From positions 1 through 14,960 of the forward strand of contig JAQUYJ010000011.1 of NCBI GenBank assembly GCA_028691905.1: DNA of 14,960 nt, in the 5' to 3' direction. Shown piece after piece: positions 7,290 to 14,719 of the stretch (positions within the stretch are counted from its first letter, which is position 1; the number at the start of each line of letters is the position of its first letter). This stretch comes from Bacilli bacterium. GTDB lineage: Bacteria > Bacillota_I > Bacilli_A > ML615J-28 > CAG-698. The position numbers were made by a program, and so were the translations under genes. The notes under the pieces were generated by a model, which ran no database searches, was not told where the DNA came from, and saw only the letters and a program-made list of their open reading frames with translations.

Positions 7290-8351
7290 ATGTTTGAAAG
7301 ATTACAGATTATGGAAGAACGATATGAGCAATTGGGTCAGTTATTACAGGATCCGCAATTGACAAATGATATTAAAAAATATACAGCTATAATGAAAGAG
7401 CATCGTTCTTTGGAAAAGACAATTGAAAAATACCGAGAATATAAAGCATTGGTTCAAACAAGTAAGGAATTGAAGGAACTCGCCAATGAACAGGATGTTG
7501 AAATAGCACAGATGGCGGAAACGGAACTGGAAGAAACACAAGCTTCAATTGATAAATTGATCGAAGAGATTAAAATCTGCCTGATTCCCCGTGATGAAAA
7601 TGATGACAAAAATGTTATCGTTCAGATAAAAGGAGCTGCCGGCGGAGATGAAGCCAATATTTTTGCGGCTGATTTGTATCGTATGTATGCAAAGTATGCA
7701 GAAAGCAAAGGGTGGAAACTGGAAGTAACCAATGCCGACGAAACAGGATATGGGGGTTTTTCAGCAATTGATTTCATGATAAATGGCGATGCTGTCTATT
7801 CTTACTTAAAATACGAATCTGGATCCCATCGTGTACAAAGGGTTCCTGAAACAGAATCACAGGGGCGTATTCATACTTCCACTGCTACTGTACTGGTGAT
7901 GCCGGAAGCAGATGATATAGAAGTGGAATTGGATATGAATGAAGTCCGTGTCGATATTTTCTGTTCATCCGGTCCGGGAGGACAAAGTGTCAACACAACC
8001 AAATCAGCTGTTCGGGTGACCCACCTTCCCAGCGGGATTGTTGTTCAGTGCCAGGATGCAAAATCGCAGCATGAAAATAAAGCCAATGCACTAAAAGTAT
8101 TACAGGCGCGCCTGTACGATAAAATTATGCAGGAAAAAAACGAAAAAGAGGGAAAAGAACGCTTATCAAAAGTCGGTCATGGTGACCGAAGTGAAAAGAT
8201 TAGAACCTATAATTATCCCCAAAATCGAGTTACAGATCATCGGATTGGATTTACCATTCAACAATTGGACCGTGTGATGGAAGGAAAGTTGGATCCCGTC
8301 ATCGAGGCTTTGATACAGGAAGATCAAAAACGGAAGTTATCCGGGGAATAA
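7290..8351 (+). CDS. prfA: Peptide chain release factor 1 (RF1)
   Basis: RF1 reads UAA and UAG stop codons and triggers release of the finished peptide. The 353-residue protein has an N-terminal helical domain (about 1-95), the stop-codon recognition tripeptide PxT as PET (186-188), which marks RF1 rather than RF2, and the catalytic GGQ (230-232) in SSGPGGQSVNTTKSAVR. The Gln of GGQ is the target of PrmC, encoded two genes downstream. ATG7290 is chosen because AAGGAG (7275-7280) lies nine bases upstream and the product then opens MFERLQ, normal for RF1. The in-frame TTG at 7260 would add ten unrelated residues. It lies 30 bases after dnaB with no promoter seen, so it is probably co-transcribed. 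Confidence 0.97.
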   Translation: MFERLQIMEERYEQLGQLLQDPQLTNDIKKYTAIMKEHRSLEKTIEKYREYKALVQTSKELKELANEQDVEIAQMAETELEETQASIDKLIEEIKICLIPRDENDDKNVIVQIKGAAGGDEANIFAADLYRMYAKYAESKGWKLEVTNADETGYGGFSAIDFMINGDAVYSYLKYESGSHRVQRVPETESQGRIHTSTATVLVMPEADDIEVELDMNEVRVDIFCSSGPGGQSVNTTKSAVRVTHLPSGIVVQCQDAKSQHENKANALKVLQARLYDKIMQEKNEKEGKERLSKVGHGDRSEKIRTYNYPQNRVTDHRIGFTIQQLDRVMEGKLDPVIEALIQEDQKRKLSGE

Positions 8352-8372
8352 GCCTAGAAATAGGCTTATTTT
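8347..8372 (+). terminator. Hairpin overlapping the prfA stop codon, terminator or attenuator
   Basis: A 10-bp perfect stem (8347-8356 with 8361-8370) closed by a GAAA tetraloop contains the prfA TAA stop. Only a short T run follows (8369-8372) before the alr Shine-Dalgarno AAGGAGG (8375-8381). With so few Ts it may be a partial terminator. It may also protect the mRNA end or lower read-through into alr. Confidence 0.6.
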
Positions 8373-8385
8373 ATAAGGAGGAAAA

Positions 8386-9384
8386 ATGATAGTTATTCAT
8401 TTAAATCAGCTTAAAAAAAATCTGGCTGCAATTCGTCGCTTTTATCCCAAAGTCATTGGAGTAGTTAAAAACAATGCCTATGGTCATGGTGCTGTCCGCA
8501 TTGCGCAGGAGTTGGTAAAAGAACAAGTTGATTATTTGTTTGTCAATGAGATAAGCGAAGCAATCATTCTATTGGAAGCAGGAATAGAAGTTCCTATAAT
8601 GATACATAACAGCCTTCCCTACGAACAGTATGCCTTACTGAATCAATATCCCAATTTGGTTATTACCATTAATTCGCTGGCTGAAGTATATGAATGGCTG
8701 AAATATCCGTTAAAACAAATACGGGTACAAATTCAAATAGATACATTAATGAATCGATTGGGTATAAAGACAATCTCCGATGCGAAAGAAGCAATTGATA
8801 CAATGAAAAACAATGCAGTGTATCAGATTGAAGGAATCTATACCCATTTTGCCAGTCCCGGTGCCAGTAAAAAACAAGTCGCATTATTTGAACCATTTAC
8901 CAAACTGATGGACTTTCCAATGATTCACTGTGCTGCTTCTTCAACCTATCAACTCATTTCCTTTGGAAATTATGCCCGTGTTGGGTTAGAATTGTATAAT
9001 TTAAATCAAGTAATGGATGTGGTCGCAAAACCAATCAGCATTCGGATGCTTCCGAAACATACTTCCGTTGGATATAATGAAGAATACACTGCACAGGAAG
9101 ATGAAAAAATTGCTGTGCTTCCTTTAGGATATGGAAATGGCTATACACGCCGCCTGCAGGGATTTTATGTCCTGTGTAAAAACAAAAAATATCCGATTGT
9201 CGGGCGGATATGTATGAATCATATTTTTGTTAAAATTGATGAGGACATAACATGTGATGATCTGTTTGAACTAACCTCACTTTCGCTTCCGGCAAGTGAA
9301 CTCGCCAATTATATTGGATCTTCCATTTATGAAGTCAATACAATGTTTTGTTTGCAGGAATTGATTTATGATGACTTATCGTGA
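8386..9384 (+). CDS. alr: Alanine racemase-like PLP enzyme, divergent
   Basis: Alanine racemase interconverts L- and D-Ala with pyridoxal phosphate and supplies D-Ala for peptidoglycan. The 332-residue protein keeps the PLP-binding lysine K28 in VVKNNAYGHG at the end of the first strand of a TIM barrel. A C-terminal beta domain keeps the probable catalytic Tyr (Y230 in SVGYN), LPLGYGNGY and GRICM. It is shorter than the usual 360-390 residues and altered at known positions: the KxDTGMGR motif reads Q117-I-D-T-L-M-N-R124, so the usually carbamylated Lys is Gln, and the CMD motif is CMN (N278). The N terminus lacks a few residues before the first strand. A strong AAGGAGG precedes the ATG. It overlaps prmC by 17 bases and sits between prfA and prmC, which are often neighbours. 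A related amino-acid racemase specificity is possible. Confidence 0.85.
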   Translation: MIVIHLNQLKKNLAAIRRFYPKVIGVVKNNAYGHGAVRIAQELVKEQVDYLFVNEISEAIILLEAGIEVPIMIHNSLPYEQYALLNQYPNLVITINSLAEVYEWLKYPLKQIRVQIQIDTLMNRLGIKTISDAKEAIDTMKNNAVYQIEGIYTHFASPGASKKQVALFEPFTKLMDFPMIHCAASSTYQLISFGNYARVGLELYNLNQVMDVVAKPISIRMLPKHTSVGYNEEYTAQEDEKIAVLPLGYGNGYTRRLQGFYVLCKNKKYPIVGRICMNHIFVKIDEDITCDDLFELTSLSLPASELANYIGSSIYEVNTMFCLQELIYDDLS

Positions 9385-10177
9385 ATTAATTAAAAGCGGA
9401 GAAAAAAAAGCGCAGGAAAAGGAAGCCATTTGGTATTTGGTCACAGAACTGACTTCTTTGTCACGGACGGAAATTTTACTTAAAATGGAAGAACCGATTC
9501 CGGAAAAATGGATTGCTTTATTACAAGATGCAATGGACAGATATTGCGAGAAAAACATTCCTGTTCAGTATATTGTCGGACATACTTATTTTTACGGATT
9601 GAAACTGTTTGTTGCACCTACAGTCTTGATACCCCGTTTTGAAACAGAAGAACTGGTAGAAAAGACGATGATACTGGGAGAAAAACAGTCTCATCAAAGT
9701 ATTGTTGATGTCGGCTGCGGAAGCGGATGCATTGCAATTGCTTTACAGAAAAAGTGGCCTGCTGCTCAGATAGATGCAATTGATATATCACCGGAAGCAT
9801 TGGATATCGCGAAAAAAAATGCAGATTTTCACCATTGTCCCATCCGATTTATGCAAAATGATTTATTGACGGGTATTTACAGGAAGTATGATATTATCAT
9901 TTCCAATCCGCCCTATATTGATCCTCAGGAAGAAGTGGATCAATTGGTAAAAAACAACGAACCCAATCTTGCCCTATTCAGTGGCAATCATGGATTGGAC
10001 CATTACAGCAGGTTAATTCCTCAAGCCAAATCCTGCTTGAAACCAAATGGGTTTTTAGCTCTGGAGATTGCTTCCAATAAGCGAATGGAAATAGAGGAAA
10101 TCGGACGGAAATATTTTACTGATATAACCTGTTATTTTGACTTACAACAAAAAGCACGAATTTTAATCATGAGGTAG
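9368..10177 (+). CDS. prmC: Release factor glutamine methyltransferase PrmC
   Basis: PrmC methylates the Gln of the GGQ motif of RF1 and RF2 with S-adenosylmethionine, which increases peptide release. The 269-residue protein has the N-terminal helical substrate domain (about 1-80), the segment VPVQYIVGHTYFYGLKLFV typical of the family, the SAM-binding loop VDVGCGSGC (113-121), and the catalytic NPPY (180-183). The start ATG9368 lies inside the end of alr, with AGGA (9356-9359) eight bases upstream; a second ATG follows directly at 9371, and either could serve. Overlap with alr suggests coupled translation. Its substrate RF1 is encoded just upstream, as in many bacteria. Confidence 0.95.
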   Translation: MMTYRELIKSGEKKAQEKEAIWYLVTELTSLSRTEILLKMEEPIPEKWIALLQDAMDRYCEKNIPVQYIVGHTYFYGLKLFVAPTVLIPRFETEELVEKTMILGEKQSHQSIVDVGCGSGCIAIALQKKWPAAQIDAIDISPEALDIAKKNADFHHCPIRFMQNDLLTGIYRKYDIIISNPPYIDPQEEVDQLVKNNEPNLALFSGNHGLDHYSRLIPQAKSCLKPNGFLALEIASNKRMEIEEIGRKYFTDITCYFDLQQKARILIMR

Positions 10178-10180
10178 CCT

Positions 10181-11059
10181 ATGAAAAGCATTTTATTTGT
10201 ATTAACCTTTATTCTTGCGTTAGCTCTTCCGATTGACCAGTTAAAAACGGAATTCAATCAAGAAGTAGCAGCTGGATACAGTCAGTATGTCATTTTGGAA
10301 GAGTACCAAAACGAATATTTCAGTTGGGAAGTTGTCCATGGAATTAATAGAAATAAGATGGCTTATGGAATTTTTTTGTATAATGATCAGGCATCCTCCC
10401 ATCGTATTGAAATTGTAATTGAAGGTCAATCATACCAACCTACCAAAACGCATCGGGGAGATTATTATCTCCTGGCTGTTGCAATTGCCAAAGATATTAC
10501 GATAAGAGTACTGGATGAATACAACAGTGTCCGCCGGGAAATAGATATCATGCACGTCGAAGCAGATGATTTTTCCTCAACTTATGCACAAATAGAGATT
10601 GGACAAGATGAGGGAGTGTTTTTTAATTCTTTATCGAAAACACTGACTTTACTGGATTGGATTGTCATAACTTTTGCGGGAATTATCGTACTGTTCGGTT
10701 CGATTATTGGTTATATGGCTTTTGCGAAAAAAGGATTCTTTAAAAAAGAGACCAGAAAGGAAAATGTTTTTTCCTATCGTGATTTTGTTCAGACCTTGCA
10801 GCAGGAAGCAATTGATCTTGACGAAAACGAACCTCTTCCCTTGGAAGAGAAGGAACCGACATCATTTCCGGACGAAGAGGAAATTGATTTTGAACTTGCC
10901 AAGCAGTTACTTACAAGAAAAGGATTCAACATTTTGTATCAGCAGCTTGAATCATCTGAAAAAGATAAAATCATGCTTGAGTTGATGCTGATGCGGGATC
11001 AGGGTATCATCAGCATAGAACAGTACCAAAATGAGGTTGTGGAATTATGGAAAAAGTAA
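10181..11059 (+). CDS. Hypothetical single-pass membrane protein with acidic cytoplasmic tail
   Basis: I do not recognise this 292-residue protein as a named family. Visible parts are a signal peptide (about residues 1-17), an extracellular domain (about 20-150) with many alternating hydrophobic strands that looks beta-rich, one membrane helix (about 157-181) followed by a Lys-rich stop-transfer stretch (AKKGFFKK), and a cytoplasmic tail. The tail contains a strongly acidic, Pro-containing segment (about 211-236) and a final helical piece with M-R-D-Q-G-I-I-S-I-E-Q-Y (271-282). That end resembles the short SHOCT-type motif found at the C termini of various membrane proteins. It starts three bases after prmC with a GAGG site overlapping the prmC stop, and tsaC starts inside its last codons, so it is a true member of this operon. 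No catalytic motif is seen. The topology call is good and the function is unknown. Confidence 0.85.
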   Translation: MKSILFVLTFILALALPIDQLKTEFNQEVAAGYSQYVILEEYQNEYFSWEVVHGINRNKMAYGIFLYNDQASSHRIEIVIEGQSYQPTKTHRGDYYLLAVAIAKDITIRVLDEYNSVRREIDIMHVEADDFSSTYAQIEIGQDEGVFFNSLSKTLTLLDWIVITFAGIIVLFGSIIGYMAFAKKGFFKKETRKENVFSYRDFVQTLQQEAIDLDENEPLPLEEKEPTSFPDEEEIDFELAKQLLTRKGFNILYQQLESSEKDKIMLELMLMRDQGIISIEQYQNEVVELWKK

Positions 11060-11601
11060 CCCTTGCCCAATTGCTGACCAAGAATATTGAGGAAAAAATT
11101 ATTTGTTTTCCAACGGATACAGTTTATGGAGTTGGAGCACGGCTGAATGATGGGAAAGCAATCAATAAGATTTATCAAATGAAAAATCGGGATCAAAATA
11201 AACCTTTGGCTATTTTAGTACCCAACAAGGATATTTCCAATCTTGTGTTATCTTTATCGCCATTGGCCGAACAGTTAATTGAAAACTATTGGCCCGGTGC
11301 ATATACTTTTTTATTTCTGAAAAATGATTGTGTTTCCGGTATCATTACAAAAGACAAACCAACTGTCGCCCTTAGAATGCCTGATTCTGCTATCGCGCTT
11401 TCCATATTGTCTTTTTTTGGTCCTCTGGCTACTACTTCAGTAAATATAAGTGGAGAGAAAGAATTAAATTCGGTAGATCAAATCGAAGAACAATTTGCGC
11501 AGTTTATTGATTATTTGGTTATAGATGAACAAAGTCTTTCTAGCAAACCATCCACCATTATCGATGCAACCGGAGAAGTCCCCACAATTATTCGAAAATA
11601 G
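11047..11601 (+). CDS. tsaC: L-threonylcarbamoyladenylate synthase, short TsaC/YrdC type
   Basis: TsaC makes threonylcarbamoyl-AMP from Thr, bicarbonate and ATP, the first step of the t6A37 modification of tRNAs reading ANN codons. The 184-residue product covers only the YrdC domain. Seen are FPTDTVYGVGA (substrate pocket), the KNRDQNKPL basic motif that binds ATP (about 46-54), a WPGAYTF segment, VALRMPD, and TTSVNISG. The extra C-terminal Sua5 domain present in the roughly 345-residue Bacillus homologue is absent. The start ATG lies 13 bases before the end of the upstream gene, with GAGG (11033-11036) ten bases before it. A terminator overlaps the stop codon, so this is the last gene of its operon. 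Confidence 0.93.
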   Translation: MEKVTLAQLLTKNIEEKIICFPTDTVYGVGARLNDGKAINKIYQMKNRDQNKPLAILVPNKDISNLVLSLSPLAEQLIENYWPGAYTFLFLKNDCVSGIITKDKPTVALRMPDSAIALSILSFFGPLATTSVNISGEKELNSVDQIEEQFAQFIDYLVIDEQSLSSKPSTIIDATGEVPTIIRK

Positions 11602-11619
11602 TCATTTTTGACTATTTTT
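11595..11619 (+). terminator. Intrinsic terminator after tsaC
   Basis: A perfect 10-bp stem (11595-11604 with 11609-11618, loop TTTT) includes the tsaC stop codon and runs into a T-rich stretch that continues to about 11626. The A-rich 5' arm and T-rich 3' arm could also work on the opposite strand, but no gene there needs it. Confidence 0.85.
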
Positions 11620-11648
11620 ATTTTTCTCTAGTATTGAAGATTGGATTG

Positions 11649-11657
11649 TGATATAAT
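11649..11657 (+). promoter_or_regulatory. Extended -10 promoter of rpiB-upp
   Basis: TGATATAAT gives a perfect TATAAT (11652-11657) with the TG extension (11649-11650). No good -35 box is found at 16-18 bases upstream, which is tolerated by extended -10 promoters. It lies between the tsaC terminator and the rpiB start. The predicted leader is about 16 bases long. Confidence 0.65.
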
Positions 11658-11679
11658 AAAAAAAAGTGAGGTGCGAATC

Positions 11680-12120
11680 ATGAGAATAAGCATTGGCAGC
11701 GATCATGGCGGTTTCTTATTGAAACAGCAGTTAGTAGATGCCCTACATACAGAGTGGGAAATTTTTGATGAAGGTACATACAGCCAGGAAAGTGTTGATT
11801 ATCCTGTCTATGCACAACAAGTATGCGACGATGTCGTATCCAAAAAAAGTGATTTGGGAATTCTCATTTGTACAACAGGAATTGGAATGTGCATTAGTGC
11901 CAACAAAGTCAAAGAAATCAGAGCTGCACTGGTCACCAATGTCGATGGAGCCACACTTGCCCGTCAGCATAATGATAGTAATGTGTTGTGCTTGGGTGCC
12001 AAATACACTCCTTTTGAAGAAGCAATTAAAATTGCCAGAGCATTTGTAAATGCTGAATTTGAAGGGGGAAGGCACGAAAGACGAGTAGGATTAATTCAAA
12101 AACAGGAGGAAAAAAAATGA
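11680..12120 (+). CDS. rpiB: Ribose-5-phosphate isomerase B
   Basis: RpiB interconverts ribulose-5-phosphate and ribose-5-phosphate in the pentose phosphate pathway. The 146-residue protein has the N-terminal GSDHGGF motif (6-12), the active-site Cys C64 in ILIC-TTGIG, SANK (73-76), and RQHNDSNVL with H97. It ends with the typical FEGGRHERRV segment. The active-site loop usually reads CGTG; here it is C64-T-T-G67, a Gly to Thr change beside the catalytic Cys. ATG11680 is preferred because GAGGTG (11668-11673) is close upstream; the in-frame TTG at 11641 lies upstream of the promoter's -10 box and cannot be the start. Its stop overlaps the upp start (ATGA). The sugar isomerases LacA and LacB are relatives, but the neighbour upp favours RpiB. 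Confidence 0.92.
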   Translation: MRISIGSDHGGFLLKQQLVDALHTEWEIFDEGTYSQESVDYPVYAQQVCDDVVSKKSDLGILICTTGIGMCISANKVKEIRAALVTNVDGATLARQHNDSNVLCLGAKYTPFEEAIKIARAFVNAEFEGGRHERRVGLIQKQEEKK

Positions 12121-12746
12121 ATGGAAAAGTAGTAATTTTCAATCATCCGTTGATTCATCACAAATTGTCTTTAATTCGCGATGAAACAACAGGAACGAAA
12201 GACTTCAGACAGACTGTTTCGGAAATAGGAATGTTAATGGCATACGAAGTTACAAGAGAACTTCCAACATATGATACGACGGTTAAAACACCGGTTGGGA
12301 TTGCGAAAGTTAAGAAATTGGCCAAGGAAGTAGTGATAGTACCGATATTACGGGCTGGGCTGGGAATGGTAGACAGTATACAGACCCTTATACCAACTGC
12401 CAAAGTAGGACACATCGGCTTGTATCGGGATGAAGAAACCCTGGAACCTCATGAATATTATGCGAAATTCCCCGCAATAATTTCGGAAGCAGAAGTGCTG
12501 ATTGTTGATCCAATGCTGGCAACCGGCGGCAGTGTTTCCCATGCTATCAGTGTATTAAAGGCAAGGGGAGCAAAACGAATCAGTTATGTCGGATTGGTCG
12601 GAGCTCCGGAAGGGATTAAAAAACTGCAGGAAACCCATCCCGATGTAGATATTTTCCTGGCCTGTTTAGATGAAAAATTAAATCAGGTAGGATATATCGT
12701 ACCCGGTCTTGGTGACTGTGGAGACCGATTGTACGGAACAAAATGA
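12117..12746 (+). CDS. upp: Uracil phosphoribosyltransferase
   Basis: Upp makes UMP from uracil and PRPP (pyrimidine salvage). The 209-residue product has normal family length, the N-terminal HPLIHHKLSLIRD, the KTPVG and VPILRAGLGM segments, the PRPP-binding loop VLIVDPMLATGGS (127-139), and the uracil-binding C-terminal region with YIVPGLGDCGDRLYGT. AGGAGG (12104-12109) is seven bases before the ATG, and the start overlaps the rpiB stop by four bases, which indicates translational coupling. RpiB can supply ribose-5-phosphate for PRPP, so the pair makes metabolic sense. In Bacillus glyA lies between the two; it is absent here. A terminator follows directly. Confidence 0.97.
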   Translation: MNGKVVIFNHPLIHHKLSLIRDETTGTKDFRQTVSEIGMLMAYEVTRELPTYDTTVKTPVGIAKVKKLAKEVVIVPILRAGLGMVDSIQTLIPTAKVGHIGLYRDEETLEPHEYYAKFPAIISEAEVLIVDPMLATGGSVSHAISVLKARGAKRISYVGLVGAPEGIKKLQETHPDVDIFLACLDEKLNQVGYIVPGLGDCGDRLYGTK

Positions 12747-12764
12747 GCAAAAGCTCATTTTTTT
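12741..12764 (+). terminator. Intrinsic terminator after upp
   Basis: An 8-bp stem AAATGAGC (12741-12748) with GCTCATTT (12753-12760), loop AAAA, is followed by an uninterrupted T run to 12764. It includes the upp stop codon. Confidence 0.88.
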
Positions 12765-12772
12765 ATTTAGAC

Positions 12773-12801
12773 TTGAATTGAAAGGCGAAGCATGATATAA
12801 T
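12773..12801 (+). promoter_or_regulatory. Promoter of the CapD/PglF-like gene
   Basis: A -35 box TTGAAT (12773-12778) and a perfect -10 TATAAT (12796-12801) are 17 bases apart, with a TG extension (12793-12794). The nine bases TGATATAAT are identical to those of the rpiB promoter. Transcription would start near 12808, giving a leader of about 23 bases. Confidence 0.8.
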
Positions 12802-12830
12802 GAAATGTAAAAGAGATTACGAGGTATACT

Positions 12831-14699
12831 ATGTTTAAAAAAGAGAATAAGCGCTATTTTCGAACAATACAGTTTATACTTATCGATGTTATTATCATTT
12901 TATTTGCTTTTTGGTTTGCTTTGAAATATGTAAAAGATACAGATTTGTTCTCGATTGACCGCTGGTGGTTATGGATGCTGATTATTATTGCTGCCAAGAT
13001 ATGCTTTTTATATGTTTTTAATTTATACAGCCTTTTATTGGAATTTGTCGGCTTTTCTGAAGTGACTAGATTTTTAGGAGCCCTGTTGTCTTCAAATGTC
13101 TTACTTTATGTGATTTTCATGTTTATTGGCCCCGATAACTTCATATCATTAAATCTGCTTGTTATTACAGCCATGACAGAATTTGTTTTGGGAATGGGAT
13201 TTCGAACTTCCAAACGATTTTTAATCAAATTAGGGTTTTTTAACGGACAGGTAAAAGGCAAAGTACACAACACCATTCCTACACTTGTGATTGGCGCAGG
13301 GAGTGGTGGTAAATTGGTTTTTGATGAGATCAATAAAAATCCGAATTTACAAAATCGAGTCATCGCATTTGTCGATGATGATACAGAAAAAATTTATCAG
13401 CGTCTGAATGGCGTTCCCATTTTTGGTCCGATTAAAAATATAGAAGATTATATTGAAAAATACAATATAAAAGAAGTTATTATCGCAATAGCCAATATCA
13501 AGCAGGAGCGGCTACGTGAAATAATTGAATGGATTACTTCATCATCAGTGAAGATTCGAAGATTGCCGCTGATGACTGAAATTACCGATCAGCATGAACC
13601 GAAAATTGTCGATGTCAAGATTGAGGATTTATTGAGCCGGGATATAGTTTGTCTGGATAATGAGGGAATAAGTGATTTTTTAAAAGACAGAATTGTCCTG
13701 GTGACTGGAGCAGGCGGATCAATCGGTTCCGAATTATGCACGCAGATTCTAAGCTATAATCCACGGACCCTTATTTTATTTGATATTTATGAAAATACGA
13801 CATATGATGTTCAGCTTGACCTTCGCAAAAGGATTGATTTGGAACAAAAAAATACACATTTGATTACATTAATCGGAAGTGTATATAATATATCCAGAAT
13901 AGAAGAAGTGTTTCGCATGTATAAACCGGAAATTGTTTTCCATGCTGCAGCGTACAAACATGTTCCATTGATGGAAGACAGTGCAGTTGAGGCGGTTCGA
14001 ACCAATGTCTTGGGGACTTACAATGTTGCAAAGTTGGCAAACAAATACTATGTCCATAAAATGGTATTGGTTTCAACGGACAAAGCAGTAAGACCTACCA
14101 ATGTAATGGGCGCAACCAAAAGCTGCTGCGAGAAAATTATTCAGTACTTTGATCATATTTCGGATACTTCGTATTCAGCTGTCCGCTTTGGAAATGTTTT
14201 AGGGAGCCACGGCAGTGTTGTTCCATTATTTAAAAAACAAATTGCTGAAGGCGGTCCGGTTACCATAACCGACAAAAAAATTACCCGTTATTTTATGACA
14301 ATACCGGAAGCAGTCGGCTTGATTCTGCAATCCGCTGTTTATGCTACCGGTGGAGAAATATTCATTTTAGATATGGGTGAACCCGTTAAAATTATTGATA
14401 TGGCTGAAAAAATGATACGACTGAGTGGGTTTATCCCCCATGTTGATATTAAAATAGTCGAAGTTGGGTTACGACCCGGTGAGAAATTATACGAAGAGCT
14501 GCTTGTTGATAAAGAGAACAATATTAAAACAGAAAACGAAAAAATCTTCATTGAACGAAACGGAAAGCCCATTGAGGATATTGAAATGTTTATTCAAACG
14601 ATTAACGATCAATTCGAAGTTATTTCCAATCAGGAAGTAAAAAAACTGGTTCAGCAATTGGCTACTACTTACATTATTGACGATAAAACGAATAATTAA
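12831..14699 (+). CDS. Membrane-bound UDP-sugar 4,6-dehydratase, CapD/PglF family
   Basis: Enzymes of this family convert UDP-GlcNAc to a UDP-4-keto-6-deoxy sugar, the first step to modified sugars in capsules, teichoic acid-like polymers or glycoproteins. The 622-residue protein has about four N-terminal membrane helices (residues 10-130), a first Rossmann-like domain with VIGAGSGG (153-160), then the SDR catalytic domain. That domain has the NAD loop TGAGGSIGS (292-300), the HAAAYKHVPLME segment, STDKAVRPTNVMGATK with Met-x-x-x-Lys (M426, K430) in place of the usual SDR Tyr-x-x-x-Lys, and RFGNVLGS. This is the full-length membrane architecture, not the short soluble FlaA1/PseB type. The consensus STDKAVNPTN reads AVRPTN here and the Arg after GATK is Ser. 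GAGG lies six bases before the ATG. No other polysaccharide genes are in the window, so the end product is unknown. Confidence 0.9.
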   Translation: MFKKENKRYFRTIQFILIDVIIILFAFWFALKYVKDTDLFSIDRWWLWMLIIIAAKICFLYVFNLYSLLLEFVGFSEVTRFLGALLSSNVLLYVIFMFIGPDNFISLNLLVITAMTEFVLGMGFRTSKRFLIKLGFFNGQVKGKVHNTIPTLVIGAGSGGKLVFDEINKNPNLQNRVIAFVDDDTEKIYQRLNGVPIFGPIKNIEDYIEKYNIKEVIIAIANIKQERLREIIEWITSSSVKIRRLPLMTEITDQHEPKIVDVKIEDLLSRDIVCLDNEGISDFLKDRIVLVTGAGGSIGSELCTQILSYNPRTLILFDIYENTTYDVQLDLRKRIDLEQKNTHLITLIGSVYNISRIEEVFRMYKPEIVFHAAAYKHVPLMEDSAVEAVRTNVLGTYNVAKLANKYYVHKMVLVSTDKAVRPTNVMGATKSCCEKIIQYFDHISDTSYSAVRFGNVLGSHGSVVPLFKKQIAEGGPVTITDKKITRYFMTIPEAVGLILQSAVYATGGEIFILDMGEPVKIIDMAEKMIRLSGFIPHVDIKIVEVGLRPGEKLYEELLVDKENNIKTENEKIFIERNGKPIEDIEMFIQTINDQFEVISNQEVKKLVQQLATTYIIDDKTNN

Positions 14700-14719
14700 G
14701 GAAAGGAGCCACTCAACCA

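Noticed and set aside
10674..10985. 103-codon open frame in another + frame within the hypothetical gene
   Set aside because: It is nested in the longer gene, which has a signal peptide, membrane helix and operon spacing; the nested product is low in plausible motifs.
11641..11679. TTG start for rpiB at 11641
   Set aside because: It lies upstream of the rpiB -10 box and would not be in the mRNA.
11743..12075. 110-codon minus-strand frame opposite rpiB
   Set aside because: Shadow of rpiB, whose motifs and start signal are clear.
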